Origin: Novosphingobium sp. CF614
GTDB lineage: Bacteria; Pseudomonadota; Alphaproteobacteria; Sphingomonadales; Sphingomonadaceae
Direction of reading: 5' to 3'
Length of the DNA: 64,000 nt
Assembly (NCBI RefSeq): GCF_900113255.1
Contig: NZ_FOOR01000010.1
Coordinates: 1 to 64,000 of the forward strand
Shown here: positions 25,951 through 35,059 of the stretch, piece by piece
Position numbering within the stretch: position 1 is the first letter of the stretch
How the letters are laid out: every line of letters starts with the position of its first letter
Made by a program: the position numbers and the translations under genes
Notes under the pieces: model-generated
Told to the model about the DNA's origin: nothing
The model's database searches: none
What the model saw: the letters and a program-made list of their open reading frames with translations, nothing else

Positions 25951-27210
25951 ATGGCATCACGCGCGATTTCCCTCACGGCACCCAGCGGCAAGCTCAGGGA
26001 CCGGCCGCTAGCCCGTCTGCGCACGCAGCCGGACGACTTGCTGCCGGCGATGGCGCGTTTTGCCGGATACGCCTTTCGCCGCGGTTCCGATGAGCTTGCC
26101 AACCGGATGCGCGCCGGTTCGGATCATCAGTTCCTTCATTATTCCGTACACGATCCGCGCGGCAACGCTGGAGACACCGTGCTTTACCGCGCGGTGCGCG
26201 AGGTGTTCGACCATCAGCTGGGGCCGCGAAATTGGGTTCGCCGCCAGCTGCGCAAGGAAACCACCGCCGACGACGTCGAACGATACAACAAGCTCGCCAG
26301 CGCCCTGGTCATCGGGGGCGGCGGCCTGATGATGAGCGAGACCTCGAAGCCTACGGCCTCGGGCTGGCAATGGAACGTCACGCGCGAGAACGTCGAGCGG
26401 CTGACGATGCCGATCATCGTCTATGCCATCGGCTATAACCAGTTTCGCGGCAGCCGCAGCTTCGCGGGCGAGTTCGACCGCCACATCGAGACGGTCGTGG
26501 CGAAGAGCGCCTTCTTCGGCGTGCGCAATCGGGGCAGCCAGCAACGTTTGCTCGAACACTTGCCGGCCGAACTGCGCGAGAAGGTGGTGTTCCAACCCTG
26601 CCCGACGACTGTGCTGCGTCGCTTCCATGCTGGAATGCAGCCTGACCATCGCGCACCGTTTCGCAAGGAACTGGCCCTCAACTTGGCGTTCGACCGCGCG
26701 GACAAGCGTTATGGCGGCCAGGCGGAACAGCGACTTGGTAAGGTGGCCAACGCAATGCGCTGGGCGGTGCAGCAGGGCTGGAAGATCAAGCTGGCGGTCC
26801 ACGGCTTCGACGACGATCCGGCGGTGGCTTTCATGCGTAGCACGGACGTGCCGGTCGAGGTGGTACGGCTTAACCTGTTGGACTGGCGCGAGATCGTGGG
26901 GTTCTATGCGAACATGCCGCTCACGATCGGCATGCGCGGCCATGCACAGATGATTCCTTTCGGCGTGGGCAATGCCATCATCTCGCTCATCTCGCACGAC
27001 AAGCTGGGGTTCTTCCTGGAGGACATTGGCCATCCCGAGTGGGGCATCGAGATGGACGATGTCGCACTTGATGACCGGCTGATTGCCGCGATCAAGGCCC
27101 ATGACGACGATCCGGAGGTTGCGCACGCGAACGTTGATATTGCACAGCAGGGTTTATGGGATACGACGGTGCGAAATCTTGATGAAATTCGGGTGAAAAC
27201 GTCAATATAG
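25951..27210 (+). CDS. Polysaccharide pyruvyltransferase family protein
   Basis: Enzymes of this family transfer pyruvate from phosphoenolpyruvate to a sugar as a ketal, which adds a negative charge to the chain. The 419-aa sequence has the family features GNAGDTVLYRA (71-81), ALVIGGGGLMM (118-128) and MPLTIGMRGHAQMIPFGVGN (about 320-345) with the conserved Arg-Gly-His. It is preceded by about 55 low-complexity basic residues. It follows the epimerase by 53 bases and precedes the polymerase gene, so the pyruvate probably decorates the same repeat that contains the nonulosonate. Confidence 0.86.
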   Translation: MASRAISLTAPSGKLRDRPLARLRTQPDDLLPAMARFAGYAFRRGSDELANRMRAGSDHQFLHYSVHDPRGNAGDTVLYRAVREVFDHQLGPRNWVRRQLRKETTADDVERYNKLASALVIGGGGLMMSETSKPTASGWQWNVTRENVERLTMPIIVYAIGYNQFRGSRSFAGEFDRHIETVVAKSAFFGVRNRGSQQRLLEHLPAELREKVVFQPCPTTVLRRFHAGMQPDHRAPFRKELALNLAFDRADKRYGGQAEQRLGKVANAMRWAVQQGWKIKLAVHGFDDDPAVAFMRSTDVPVEVVRLNLLDWREIVGFYANMPLTIGMRGHAQMIPFGVGNAIISLISHDKLGFFLEDIGHPEWGIEMDDVALDDRLIAAIKAHDDDPEVAHANVDIAQQGLWDTTVRNLDEIRVKTSI

Positions 27211-27268
27211 CGTGCAAAAATAGCGACGCAGATGGACGGCTAGCTTAGCCTAGCGCGGAGATAAGAGA

Positions 27269-28561
27269 ATGCGCGCAATTCATATATTGGTTATTAGCGG
27301 CATATTTTTAGGCTTGTATCTAAATTTAGGCTTTTGGATCGGTGGGATATATGTTGGAGGTTTGATCCTCACGATTTTTGGTACAATAGCTTTTGTCCTG
27401 CATGTCGGAACGGGAAAGGATATTCCCGCAGCGCTGACGATGATTGGCGCTGTGTGTCTATGGGGCTTGACTATACCATTCAGCCCAGCTCCTGATAAAT
27501 TTGCGTCTGAAGAAATGAAGTCATTAGTACTCCTCGTTTCAAGCGTCGTTTGTTCTTTGGGCGTATTTTTTGAAATTAGGAGAGTTAAAAGAGTAAATCT
27601 TTCCATAATGATGACAATTATTACCACTATTTTGATTACTTTTTCTTACGCCGAGATTTATATCTCACCCTTTCGCGAACTGTCTGATAGTGTTCGTAAT
27701 TGGCTCTACGCTGGAAGATACTCGTACTCGGCAGATGATCGAGACCTGCTGATTTCTGGCGTCATCCGCCCTAAACTTTTCACGCAAGAGCCATCCCATC
27801 TTGCCAAGGCAATCAGTATAGCTTTGGCTGGCTCAGTGATTTTAAGTCGTAATAGGTTTAGATACGTCTTCGGATTCATTGGATTTATATTGGCATTTCT
27901 AGCCATTCGCAGCCCAACTATGTTGTTGTCACCTGCTGTTGTAATAGCGAGTACGGCGGTGAGGAGGATTAAATTCGGAGAGCGCCAGAAAATCCGATCT
28001 ACGTCTCTTTTCATACTTGTCGTAGGTGCGGTATGTATGTTGTCATTTTTGCCGCAAATAGCGAGCTTATTACCGTTCGAGCGCGCGCAAATGATCGCAA
28101 ACAACGAAGACGTGAGTACTGTTACCAGAAGCACCGGACCGATGCTCGTTGCTTACGAAACTGCAAAAAAATATCCGATTGCAGGGGCAGGAATTGGCGG
28201 CCGTGAGCTAGTTTCAGATATTCAGTTTGATGTTTATTCAAACTTTAAAAGTTATGATCTAGAACGTCTTAAAGACGGCGCTGGTTATATTGGCTGGGGG
28301 AATGCGTTTTTTGAGATGCTCACCTATTGCGGGATCATTATGGGAATTATTATTCTGCCAGCGATGCTAGTTGGGATGAGGATTTTTAATCCATCCATAT
28401 CGTTCTTGTTTCTGATATTTTTTCTTGTTTTCAATTTTGACGGCGGCTTTCCTACCTCTCGGCCTTGGAGCTACTTTTCCATTCTTCTAGCAATGCTGGC
28501 CGTTTCGAGATCGACATCTTCCGTCGTTGTGCCGCGCGCACCTGCACGAGCTAAGACTTGA
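27269..28561 (+). CDS. Wzy-like O-antigen/EPS polymerase
   Basis: This 430-aa multi-spanning membrane protein has about ten to twelve hydrophobic stretches and one longer periplasmic loop (about 285-345, with ...VTRSTGPMLVAYETAKKYPIAGAGIGG), the layout of Wzy/WaaL-type enzymes. It would join repeat units at the periplasmic face. A good ribosome binding site (GGAGA, 7 bases upstream) precedes the ATG. Codon use is far more AT-rich than in the genes before it, a usual trait of wzy genes and a sign of separate acquisition. Primary sequence does not separate polymerase from ligase. Confidence 0.68.
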   Translation: MRAIHILVISGIFLGLYLNLGFWIGGIYVGGLILTIFGTIAFVLHVGTGKDIPAALTMIGAVCLWGLTIPFSPAPDKFASEEMKSLVLLVSSVVCSLGVFFEIRRVKRVNLSIMMTIITTILITFSYAEIYISPFRELSDSVRNWLYAGRYSYSADDRDLLISGVIRPKLFTQEPSHLAKAISIALAGSVILSRNRFRYVFGFIGFILAFLAIRSPTMLLSPAVVIASTAVRRIKFGERQKIRSTSLFILVVGAVCMLSFLPQIASLLPFERAQMIANNEDVSTVTRSTGPMLVAYETAKKYPIAGAGIGGRELVSDIQFDVYSNFKSYDLERLKDGAGYIGWGNAFFEMLTYCGIIMGIIILPAMLVGMRIFNPSISFLFLIFFLVFNFDGGFPTSRPWSYFSILLAMLAVSRSTSSVVVPRAPARAKT

Positions 28562-28607
28562 TCTCACCCTCAAAAAGGAGGCTATCCGCCCCTCATTGAG
28601 GTGAGAT
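28561..28607. terminator. Inverted repeat between convergent genes
   Basis: ATCTCACCCTCAA (28561-28573) and TTGAGGTGAGAT (28596-28607) pair over 12 positions with one bulged base, around a 22-nt loop. It sits in the 52-base gap between the polymerase gene (plus) and the beta-helix gene (minus). It could therefore stop transcription from both sides. Confidence 0.5.
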
Positions 28608-28613
28608 GTTTGA

Positions 28614-29870
28614 TCACTCCAAGGTAATTCTATTTCCTTGTGGCATGGGATAATCAGACAAGTTCCCGCTTTTCAATTGTCGGTTGATTGCTCCAAGTGG
28701 ACTGATACCTCTAATCTTGAACGTGCTGCGTTGTGGCCTGTTCCCGGATGGAAGTAAAATCGCCGAATGCTGGGTGTTTTCCGAGGACGCAGAAAGAAGC
28801 ATAGAAATTGCTAGATTACGCGAGCTAATATCTCGCGGTAAAATAGCTAAATCGAGCGCGGCAACCCCTGGGTTGAGGTCAATCAAACTTCGTGGGTTGG
28901 CGCACTCCAGTATTATGTCAAATCGTGAGTCTCGAAAAGTTCCGCGGAGCGGGGTGACTCCATTTGTTTTATTTCGTATCGTTATGCCAGTAGCAATCAC
29001 CCCGGCTGCCGTTCTTCCGTGGATCACCCCAAAATTTTTGGGATCACTTGTTGCACAATCTTGAAATACAATGTCGCTCAGGTGGGCATCCAAGCTTATT
29101 CGTTTAGAGCTGGGACTCGCAAGGATATACAAGCCAACGAGATGGCAATGTTGACAAGTAACATTTTTAACGTGAATTCCAGTCGTCGAACCGCCGTCAG
29201 CGATTTTGCCTTCAATACTGAAACCGATGTCGCAATCTCGAATTATTATATTCGATATACTAACGTTTTGAGGCCCGTACTGAAGGGTAAATCCTTTGCC
29301 TCCCTTCCGTCCAATATCATTTCGGCCTGTTCCGCTACTTCTGGCGCCTACTAGAGTAAGATTACTCACTGTAATATCGCTCGAATGGCCCCCAAAACTC
29401 TGTAAGCCGGATATCCCAAAGCAATTATCGTTGCCTTGCCTGTTCGAATCAATTGTTCCACCAGACCATGAGATGTTATTTTTAGATCGTATAAGGACTA
29501 CGCCACCGATCGCCGATGCTCCAAAAAAACGGATTGTCCCGTTGCAGATAATATCACTATCAGATCCAACCAAGACGAGATCGGAAACGTTATAGATGCC
29601 TGAGGGGATTAGCCCAAGGCCCTTCGATCCAGTACTCCGGCCCATTGCCGAGACGGCATTGAAGAATTTTCGCAATGAATGCGTGTCGTCGCCAGTGCCG
29701 TCGCCACAGGCCCCATAGTGCTGAGGAATTATTCTTGAGATAGCCTGCGCTGGAACACTTTTGGAGGCGGATAGCGCAGCGAGGCCAGAACCAACGCCAA
29801 GTAGAACTTGTCTTCTCGATCGTTTCAGCAAATTGACCTCCTTGGCCGATCGGCAGATCCTGTTCAACAT
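28614..29870 (-). CDS. Tat-exported pectate-lyase-like beta-helix protein
   Basis: The 418-aa product has a twin-arginine-type leader (KRSRRQVLLGVGSGLAALSAS, about 16-36), then YGACGDGTGDDTHSLRKF, the characteristic opening of the pectate-lyase-3 / tail-spike-like beta-helix family. Rungs such as IRSKNNISWSGGTIDS, VSNLTLVGA and VSISNIIIRDCDIGF follow. It likely binds or cleaves a polysaccharide in the periplasm or outside the cell; no catalytic residues can be named. It is AT-rich like the polymerase gene and lies antisense to the main plus-strand module. Start alternatives lie within the first 15 residues. Confidence 0.7.
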   Translation of the reverse strand: MLNRICRSAKEVNLLKRSRRQVLLGVGSGLAALSASKSVPAQAISRIIPQHYGACGDGTGDDTHSLRKFFNAVSAMGRSTGSKGLGLIPSGIYNVSDLVLVGSDSDIICNGTIRFFGASAIGGVVLIRSKNNISWSGGTIDSNRQGNDNCFGISGLQSFGGHSSDITVSNLTLVGARSSGTGRNDIGRKGGKGFTLQYGPQNVSISNIIIRDCDIGFSIEGKIADGGSTTGIHVKNVTCQHCHLVGLYILASPSSKRISLDAHLSDIVFQDCATSDPKNFGVIHGRTAAGVIATGITIRNKTNGVTPLRGTFRDSRFDIILECANPRSLIDLNPGVAALDLAILPRDISSRNLAISMLLSASSENTQHSAILLPSGNRPQRSTFKIRGISPLGAINRQLKSGNLSDYPMPQGNRITLE

Positions 29871-30201
29871 TTTATCATACGGCTACTTTCGTCAAACAGA
29901 TCTTTCAGATTATTGCAAGCGGGCCGCGACGCTGCGGTGCAGCAAATCGATAGTGGACACTTCAAATGGAAAGGGCTAGTGCGAAATGCCCTGATTAAAT
30001 GAGAGATTGATATGGCGAATGTGTCATTTACCGAAGACCGGGAGGCTGGTGAGTGGAGGACGGGCTATATCATCTTCTCCGGGTGCCCCGGTCCCGCCGA
30101 GGCGTCGCGGCCCGCGAGTGTCTGCTGCGGCAAGTTCGAGTATGATAGATTTTCGGACGATTGAATAAGAGACAGGCTTAGATTAAACTAGGGTCAATGA
30201 A
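29871..30201. other. 331-base gap; possible 50-aa open frame
   Basis: No established gene is present. A 50-codon frame at 30012-30164 (plus) has GAGAG six bases before its ATG and includes a GC-rich patch out of keeping with the AT-rich flanks. The peptide contains three Cys and has no recognisable family. The gap should also hold the promoter of the acyltransferase gene and that of the divergent beta-helix gene. Confidence 0.35.
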
Positions 30202-31353
30202 ATGACTGCCGAAATCTCGGATAAATTTGCAGTCAAGCGCATTTCAGCTCGCGAAAGTGTTGCATTGAATGTGATGCGCGGCGGGGCGGCGCTTTTAGTT
30301 TTATTCGAACACTGCAAGAATCGTGTTTTCGGGGAAAACAGTGATTTTGTGGAATTCGGGCAACTAAGTGTCATCCCGCGCCTCATTTTCAACCTCGGCC
30401 ATGAGGCGGTAATCGTGTTCTTTGTCCTGTCGGGATATTTAGTAGGCCGAAAGCTATTACAAACTCAAAATGCTCAAGAAGCAACTAGGTATTTTATTGA
30501 TCGCATTTCACGCATTTATCTTGTTGCAATTCCTGCGGTAATTTTCTCGGCATTAGTCGCAGCCGCACTGATGGCGACGCTCGGAATAAGTTTTTCACAA
30601 CCAGATAGGCCTGAAAATTGTAATCCTGATCTTATTGACATCGTGGGCAACCTTGTACTTCTGAACAAGACGGTGTTGCCCACAATTTGTTCGAACAGCC
30701 CCTTCTGGTCGATCCAGAATGAAATGACCTATTACGTATTCTTCGGTGTTGTCTTTATGACGCTCTACGTTTGGAAGAGTGTTCGGGCTAAGATAGCTGG
30801 TTTTGGCATTGCTGCACTGATTGTTGGACTTATGGCATTCGAGCCGCTCAACCCTAACAACACTATCCTTTATTCGGGGTTTTGGCTTGCAGGAACTCTC
30901 GCGAGCATGGAAAGTAGGAAGTCTTATCTTGGATTGGTCTGCCTCGGCCTAACTTATGCGGCACTCCTAGCCTTCGGAGTGCGACTGAATGGACAGTTTG
31001 TGATCGATGTAGTGATAATGATTGTGATAGTTGCGGCAGTACTGCTCGCTGGGAAGGTCAAGTTGCCGAGTCAGATATCGCTGCCTGCAAAAAGACTTTC
31101 GGACATCTCGTTTTCCCTATATTTGTTCCACATGCCGGTAGTGAATGCGCTTGTTTCAATTTTTATCTACTTCGGAATTGAGCCTGGTCACTTTTCAATA
31201 AAAGTTTTTTCTGGGTGGTTTATTATATTTTGCTACGCCACGGCGGCGATAATTTTTTCGATTCTTATGTATGTTTGCTTCGAATCTCGAACTAACGATG
31301 TTCGCAAGTGGCTTCTGGGCCATTTAGGAAAGGTTCGTCTCGCCTATGCCTAA
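30202..31353 (+). CDS. Acyltransferase 3 (OafA-like) membrane protein
   Basis: The 383-aa membrane protein belongs to acyltransferase family 3, which moves acetyl or related groups to sugars at the membrane. Near residue 33 it has the typical LLVLFEHCKNR (the usual xxxH motif of the family), then EAVIVFFVLSGYLVGRKLL and a helix-rich body with about ten membrane segments ending in a cationic tail. Its codon use is AT-rich. It resembles the acyltransferase at 56501-57613 more than the one at 41335-42540. Confidence 0.85.
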   Translation: MTAEISDKFAVKRISARESVALNVMRGGAALLVLFEHCKNRVFGENSDFVEFGQLSVIPRLIFNLGHEAVIVFFVLSGYLVGRKLLQTQNAQEATRYFIDRISRIYLVAIPAVIFSALVAAALMATLGISFSQPDRPENCNPDLIDIVGNLVLLNKTVLPTICSNSPFWSIQNEMTYYVFFGVVFMTLYVWKSVRAKIAGFGIAALIVGLMAFEPLNPNNTILYSGFWLAGTLASMESRKSYLGLVCLGLTYAALLAFGVRLNGQFVIDVVIMIVIVAAVLLAGKVKLPSQISLPAKRLSDISFSLYLFHMPVVNALVSIFIYFGIEPGHFSIKVFSGWFIIFCYATAAIIFSILMYVCFESRTNDVRKWLLGHLGKVRLAYA

Positions 31354-31693
31354 GTCAAACATGGGTATTAAATTAATTTAAGCTTGGAAAACGGTCGGTG
31401 TGAACATGGCACAAGATCTACTTTGACTGGGACGGCAGGAGCGAAGCTTGAACTTTACCGATCATCAGACGGCAGGATTGGCGAAGGACGATTATATCAT
31501 CGTGCCCGCTTTTCTCGGGTCCGACTTAAAAAACAAGGGAGATAAGCTTTCCATTTTCTTCACTTACGCCAAGCCGAATGCGCAGACCGACGAGCATATA
31601 GGTGTCATCGTCGATGAACATCGGGCCTGAACGGCACGGATAGCGCGAAACCGCAGCAGTGTAATGTCGCGCACGGCCTTTCCCAGGAGTTCC
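31354..31693. other. 340-base gap before the flippase gene
   Basis: No supported gene. One TTG-started frame (31448-31630, 60 codons) has no ribosome binding site and matches no family known to me. The base composition switches here from AT-rich back to GC-rich, so an old junction may lie in this gap. Confidence 0.4.
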
Positions 31694-33157
31694 ATGAAGC
31701 GATCCTTCGTCGCCAATACCGGCATCTACGTGATCGGCAACACGCTGCAGCGTGCGGTCGCCTACGTCGTCCTGCCGATTTACGCGTGGCTGATGCCGCA
31801 GGACCAGTATGGGCGCTATGCGGTGTTCGTATCGGCCATGGCGGTGGTCAATCTCGTGCTCGACATGGGGCTCAGCAAGGCCGCCTCGCGCCACTACATC
31901 GACTACGAGGAAAGCCCGGGGCGGCTGCGCTATTTCCTGGAGCAACTGGTCTTCCAGCGCCTGGTGCTGACGCTTGGCGTCGGCGTGGCGATCCTGCTGG
32001 CGACCATTCCTTTGTGGCCCGTCCTGACCGCGGGCGCGCTCGACTGGTGGCCCTATGTGCTGCTGCTGCTGTTGATCGCGGCGTCCGATTCCTTCCTGCT
32101 GATCGTGGTGCTGCTGCACCGCATGCGCAACGACGCGGTTGGCTTTACCCTTCTCAAGCTGGGGCAGGCCGGTGGGCAATGCCTGTTCGGTATCGCCATC
32201 GTGGCGCTGTTCCATGGCGGCGCGATCGGTGCCGCCTGCGGCGTGGCGCTGGGCAGCCTGCTCTCCTTCATGGCGGCAGCCGCGGTCTATCGGTTTCGCC
32301 TGCTGCCCCGCGAGCCGGCCGAGCGTGCCGTGGCGCCGGGCGTGCTATGGCGCGAGAACTTGGGATATGGCGCACCGCTGTTGTTCTACGACCTCGCCTT
32401 CTGGTTGCGCACACAGGCGGATCCGTTCATCCTCGTACGCTTCGTCAGTCTGGCGACGGTGGGGACGTATCAGCTGGGCTATGTCAGCGGAATTCTGATG
32501 GGGCTGATCGTAGTTTCGATCGACCTCGCTTACGCGCCGATGTACTATCGCTGGAAGCGATCCAACCCGATGGCGGACCCGATGCACTACAACGCCACGG
32601 CGGTGCAGGCGCTGGGTCTGGGCGCAGTGGCGGTTTGGGCAGTGATGGCTGCGCGGCCGGCGCTGCTGCTGGTGCTGGGCCCCACGCGCGCGCCGGCGGG
32701 GGACGTTGCGCCGTTCCTGATCCTGGCGCACTACATTTATGGGCACTACCTGTCCGACACGCGCAAGCTGTTTTTTCTCAAGCGCGTGCGGCCCATTACG
32801 CTCTATTCGATCATGGTGAGCGCTGCGTGCATCGCTACGACCTTCGCGCTGGTGCCAGTCTACGGCTACATGGCGGCCGCGTGGATGAATGCGGTGACGT
32901 TTACGTTGCTCTGGCTCGGCGGAACCGCAATCGCACGTTACATGGCGCCGCCGCTGACCATACCGCTGATGATGCAGTTGACGGTGAGCGCCATCGTGCT
33001 GGCGCTAGTCCTTCTCGAACCCACCGTGCCCGCGCTAGGCTGGGAGGGCCTAGGCATTCGCGTGCTTGCAGCCGCCGGGATTTCCGCGGTTCTGGCTGCC
33101 TTTGCAGTGCGGTATGCGCGCCAGCTTGTTACAATAACGAAGCCGGCGACGGCGTGA
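31694..33157 (+). CDS. Wzx-type polysaccharide flippase
   Basis: The 487-aa protein has about twelve to fourteen membrane segments. Its N-terminus (KRSFVANTGIYVIGNTLQRAVAYVVLPIYAWLM) is typical of MATE/PST-family flippases, which turn lipid-linked repeat units to the periplasmic side. The ATG at 31694 follows AGGAG by 4 bases and is preferred over the in-frame ATG at 31664. It is followed after 65 bases by the polysialyltransferase-like gene, and it most likely serves the nonulosonate-containing unit. Confidence 0.88.
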   Translation: MKRSFVANTGIYVIGNTLQRAVAYVVLPIYAWLMPQDQYGRYAVFVSAMAVVNLVLDMGLSKAASRHYIDYEESPGRLRYFLEQLVFQRLVLTLGVGVAILLATIPLWPVLTAGALDWWPYVLLLLLIAASDSFLLIVVLLHRMRNDAVGFTLLKLGQAGGQCLFGIAIVALFHGGAIGAACGVALGSLLSFMAAAAVYRFRLLPREPAERAVAPGVLWRENLGYGAPLLFYDLAFWLRTQADPFILVRFVSLATVGTYQLGYVSGILMGLIVVSIDLAYAPMYYRWKRSNPMADPMHYNATAVQALGLGAVAVWAVMAARPALLLVLGPTRAPAGDVAPFLILAHYIYGHYLSDTRKLFFLKRVRPITLYSIMVSAACIATTFALVPVYGYMAAAWMNAVTFTLLWLGGTAIARYMAPPLTIPLMMQLTVSAIVLALVLLEPTVPALGWEGLGIRVLAAAGISAVLAAFAVRYARQLVTITKPATA

Positions 33158-33222
33158 TCGCCGCCCGCTACGGAAGAGGTGTTCTCGCAGGTATGACGAT
33201 GGGACCGACATGAGGCGTGGGC

Positions 33223-34239
33223 ATGATTGATACGATCCTGTGCGTGAACAACGAAATTTCCTCGGTGATGGCGCAGGGCGCCCTCAAGGAAAAAGGCATC
33301 GGCCTCGACCGGGTGGCAGTGATTGTCATGCGCAAGCTTGACGCACCCTGGCTCGACCAATGCACAATGCGCGTCGACTATGGGGTCAAGCCTTCGTTCC
33401 GAATATCCGGACAACTGCGCCTGATCGGTTACTTCCGCCGCGCCTCGCGGATGATCCGGCAGCTTCTGGCAACCGGGAACATTCGTCACGTCCTCCTGGT
33501 CAATAACGACAATGTTCTGAACAACCACTTTTTCTCAGTGGCAAGCGCGCATCCGGAGATGGAAATTTCGGTCCTTGCCGAAGGGATCATGAACTTCCAG
33601 GACATCCAGATGAAGAACCGGGACTGGTGGCGCACAGCTGTTAAGCCGGTTTTTGCGCGTATCTTGGGATTGTCCTGGCGCGAACCGACGCGCCACGTGT
33701 CCGGTTCACTCGAGCCTGAGACTCGTCATGTTTATACGTTCGCTGCGCACGGCGTTGTTGCTCCGCCGGAGAAAATCCGGCTGATCAAATTCCCAGAGGC
33801 GGACCGCGAAGTAGTTCCCGATCCCGGGGCGGCGGTCATTGCGATGACAGGGCTACATCTATGGATGACAGAGGCGAACTACGCCGAGTTTGCGCAGCGG
33901 TTCATCTCCTGGAAGAAGACACTACCATTCACCAAATACTACGTGAAGCGACACCCGCGTGCAACCGACGGTCCGCTCTTCCACGAACTAGCTGATTGCG
34001 AAGTAATCGGCGAGGGACAGTCGATCGAGGATATGGCGGGGAGCATGCCGGGTTCAACAGTCATTGGATTTTGCTGCACCGGCCTTGTGACTCTGTCACT
34101 CATGCGGCCTGACATTCGTTGTCTAGATTTTGGTTCTGATTTCTACTGCGATGCCGCCTATTTCGGAGATCGCTCTGTGGAGCGCTTGCTCGAGGGAAGT
34201 GGTGTCGAGTTGATTTCATCTGCCCCTTTCGCGAATTGA
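33223..34239 (+). CDS. Putative CMP-nonulosonate (polysialyl)transferase-like protein
   Basis: The 338-aa protein has short signatures seen in bacterial sialyl- and polysialyltransferases: an acidic-Gly element (VLAEGIMNF, about 122-130), an HP motif (KYYVKRHPRATDG, about 240-252) and a Ser/Thr element near the end (VIGFCCTGLVTLSL). The overall layout suggests a GT-B fold. With a NeuB fusion and NeuA upstream, a CMP-nonulosonate transferase is expected in this module and this is the best candidate. The assignment is tentative because I rely on motif spacing only. The ATG at 33223 has GAGG upstream; a GTG at 33217 is also in frame. Confidence 0.55.
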   Translation: MIDTILCVNNEISSVMAQGALKEKGIGLDRVAVIVMRKLDAPWLDQCTMRVDYGVKPSFRISGQLRLIGYFRRASRMIRQLLATGNIRHVLLVNNDNVLNNHFFSVASAHPEMEISVLAEGIMNFQDIQMKNRDWWRTAVKPVFARILGLSWREPTRHVSGSLEPETRHVYTFAAHGVVAPPEKIRLIKFPEADREVVPDPGAAVIAMTGLHLWMTEANYAEFAQRFISWKKTLPFTKYYVKRHPRATDGPLFHELADCEVIGEGQSIEDMAGSMPGSTVIGFCCTGLVTLSLMRPDIRCLDFGSDFYCDAAYFGDRSVERLLEGSGVELISSAPFAN

Positions 34240-34264
34240 CGTTGTGGTGTCAATCGGCGTCCAA

Positions 34265-35032
34265 AAGGGACCCAGGCTATGGGTTTACCTTCGCGATAAC
34301 CGACGATGGAGCCACTTGGACAAGCCGGCAGCGTTGTTTCGCTACAGTCCCGATCGGAAGGGTGAGCGACCGCGCGAGCATCTCAAGACCTTTGCGGGTT
34401 TCCTGCAGGCCGATGCCTATGCCGGTTTCGAGCGCCTCTACGCGAGTGACCGTAAACCGGCGCCGATCACGCCTGTTGCCTGTTGGGCCCATGCAAGGCG
34501 CAAGCTGAACGATATCTACAAGGCAGATCCAAACTCGGCGGCACTCGAAGGGCTGCAGATGATCGGAGAGCTTTACGACGTCGAACGGCAGATCGTGCGC
34601 GAGCCTGCGGATTTCCGCCGCAAGGCTCGTAAGCTCTCGAAGCTCAAGGCGCTGGATTTTTTCGCTTGGGCTGATGATGTGCTGTCCAGGGCATCGGCCC
34701 GGTCACCGTTGGCGGAAGCGTTGCGCTATGCCGTGAAGCTGAAGCCGCAACTGCTCGCCTACACCGACGACGGCAGGCTGGAGATCGACAACAATCCGGC
34801 GGAGAATGCCCTTAGGGGCATAGCCGTAGGGCGCAAGAACTGGATGTTTGCCGGCGCCGACTGCGGCGGCGAACGCGCCGCTGCCATGTATTCACTGCTG
34901 GAAACGGCCAAGCTCAATGGCATCAACCCGCAGGAGTGGCTGGCCGATGTGCTCGACCGCATCGGCAAGGGGCATCCGATCAACCGGATCGACGAGCTGC
35001 TGCCTTGGAACTGGGCCACCCCGCAGGCGTGA
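34265..35032 (+). pseudogene. IS66 transposase (TnpC), 5'-truncated
   Basis: About 255 residues of the C-terminal half of an IS66-family transposase remain, beginning around GPRLWVYLRDNRRW. They continue through PVACWAHARRKL and LEIDNNPAENALRGIAVGRKN, and end with the accessory domain (LNGINPQEWLADVLDRI). Full-length TnpC is about 500 aa, so the N-terminal half is missing and tnpA and tnpB are absent. The cut lies just 25 bases after the end of the previous gene, so a deletion or rearrangement joined the two. Confidence 0.9.
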
Positions 35033-35059
35033 ACGCGCATTTTGGGTAGTAAGCTACCG

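Noticed and set aside
26008-27126. A 372-codon frame antisense to the pyruvyltransferase gene
   Set aside because: No ribosome binding site and no recognisable motif; the sense frame carries the full family signature.
31448-31630. A TTG-started 60-codon frame upstream of the flippase gene
   Set aside because: No Shine-Dalgarno sequence and no known family; most likely chance.
31786-33213. A 475-codon open frame overlapping the first flippase gene in another phase
   Set aside because: It is rich in Arg, Gly and Ala with no domain, and the true frame gives a clear multi-spanning flippase. Long shadow frames are normal in GC-rich DNA.
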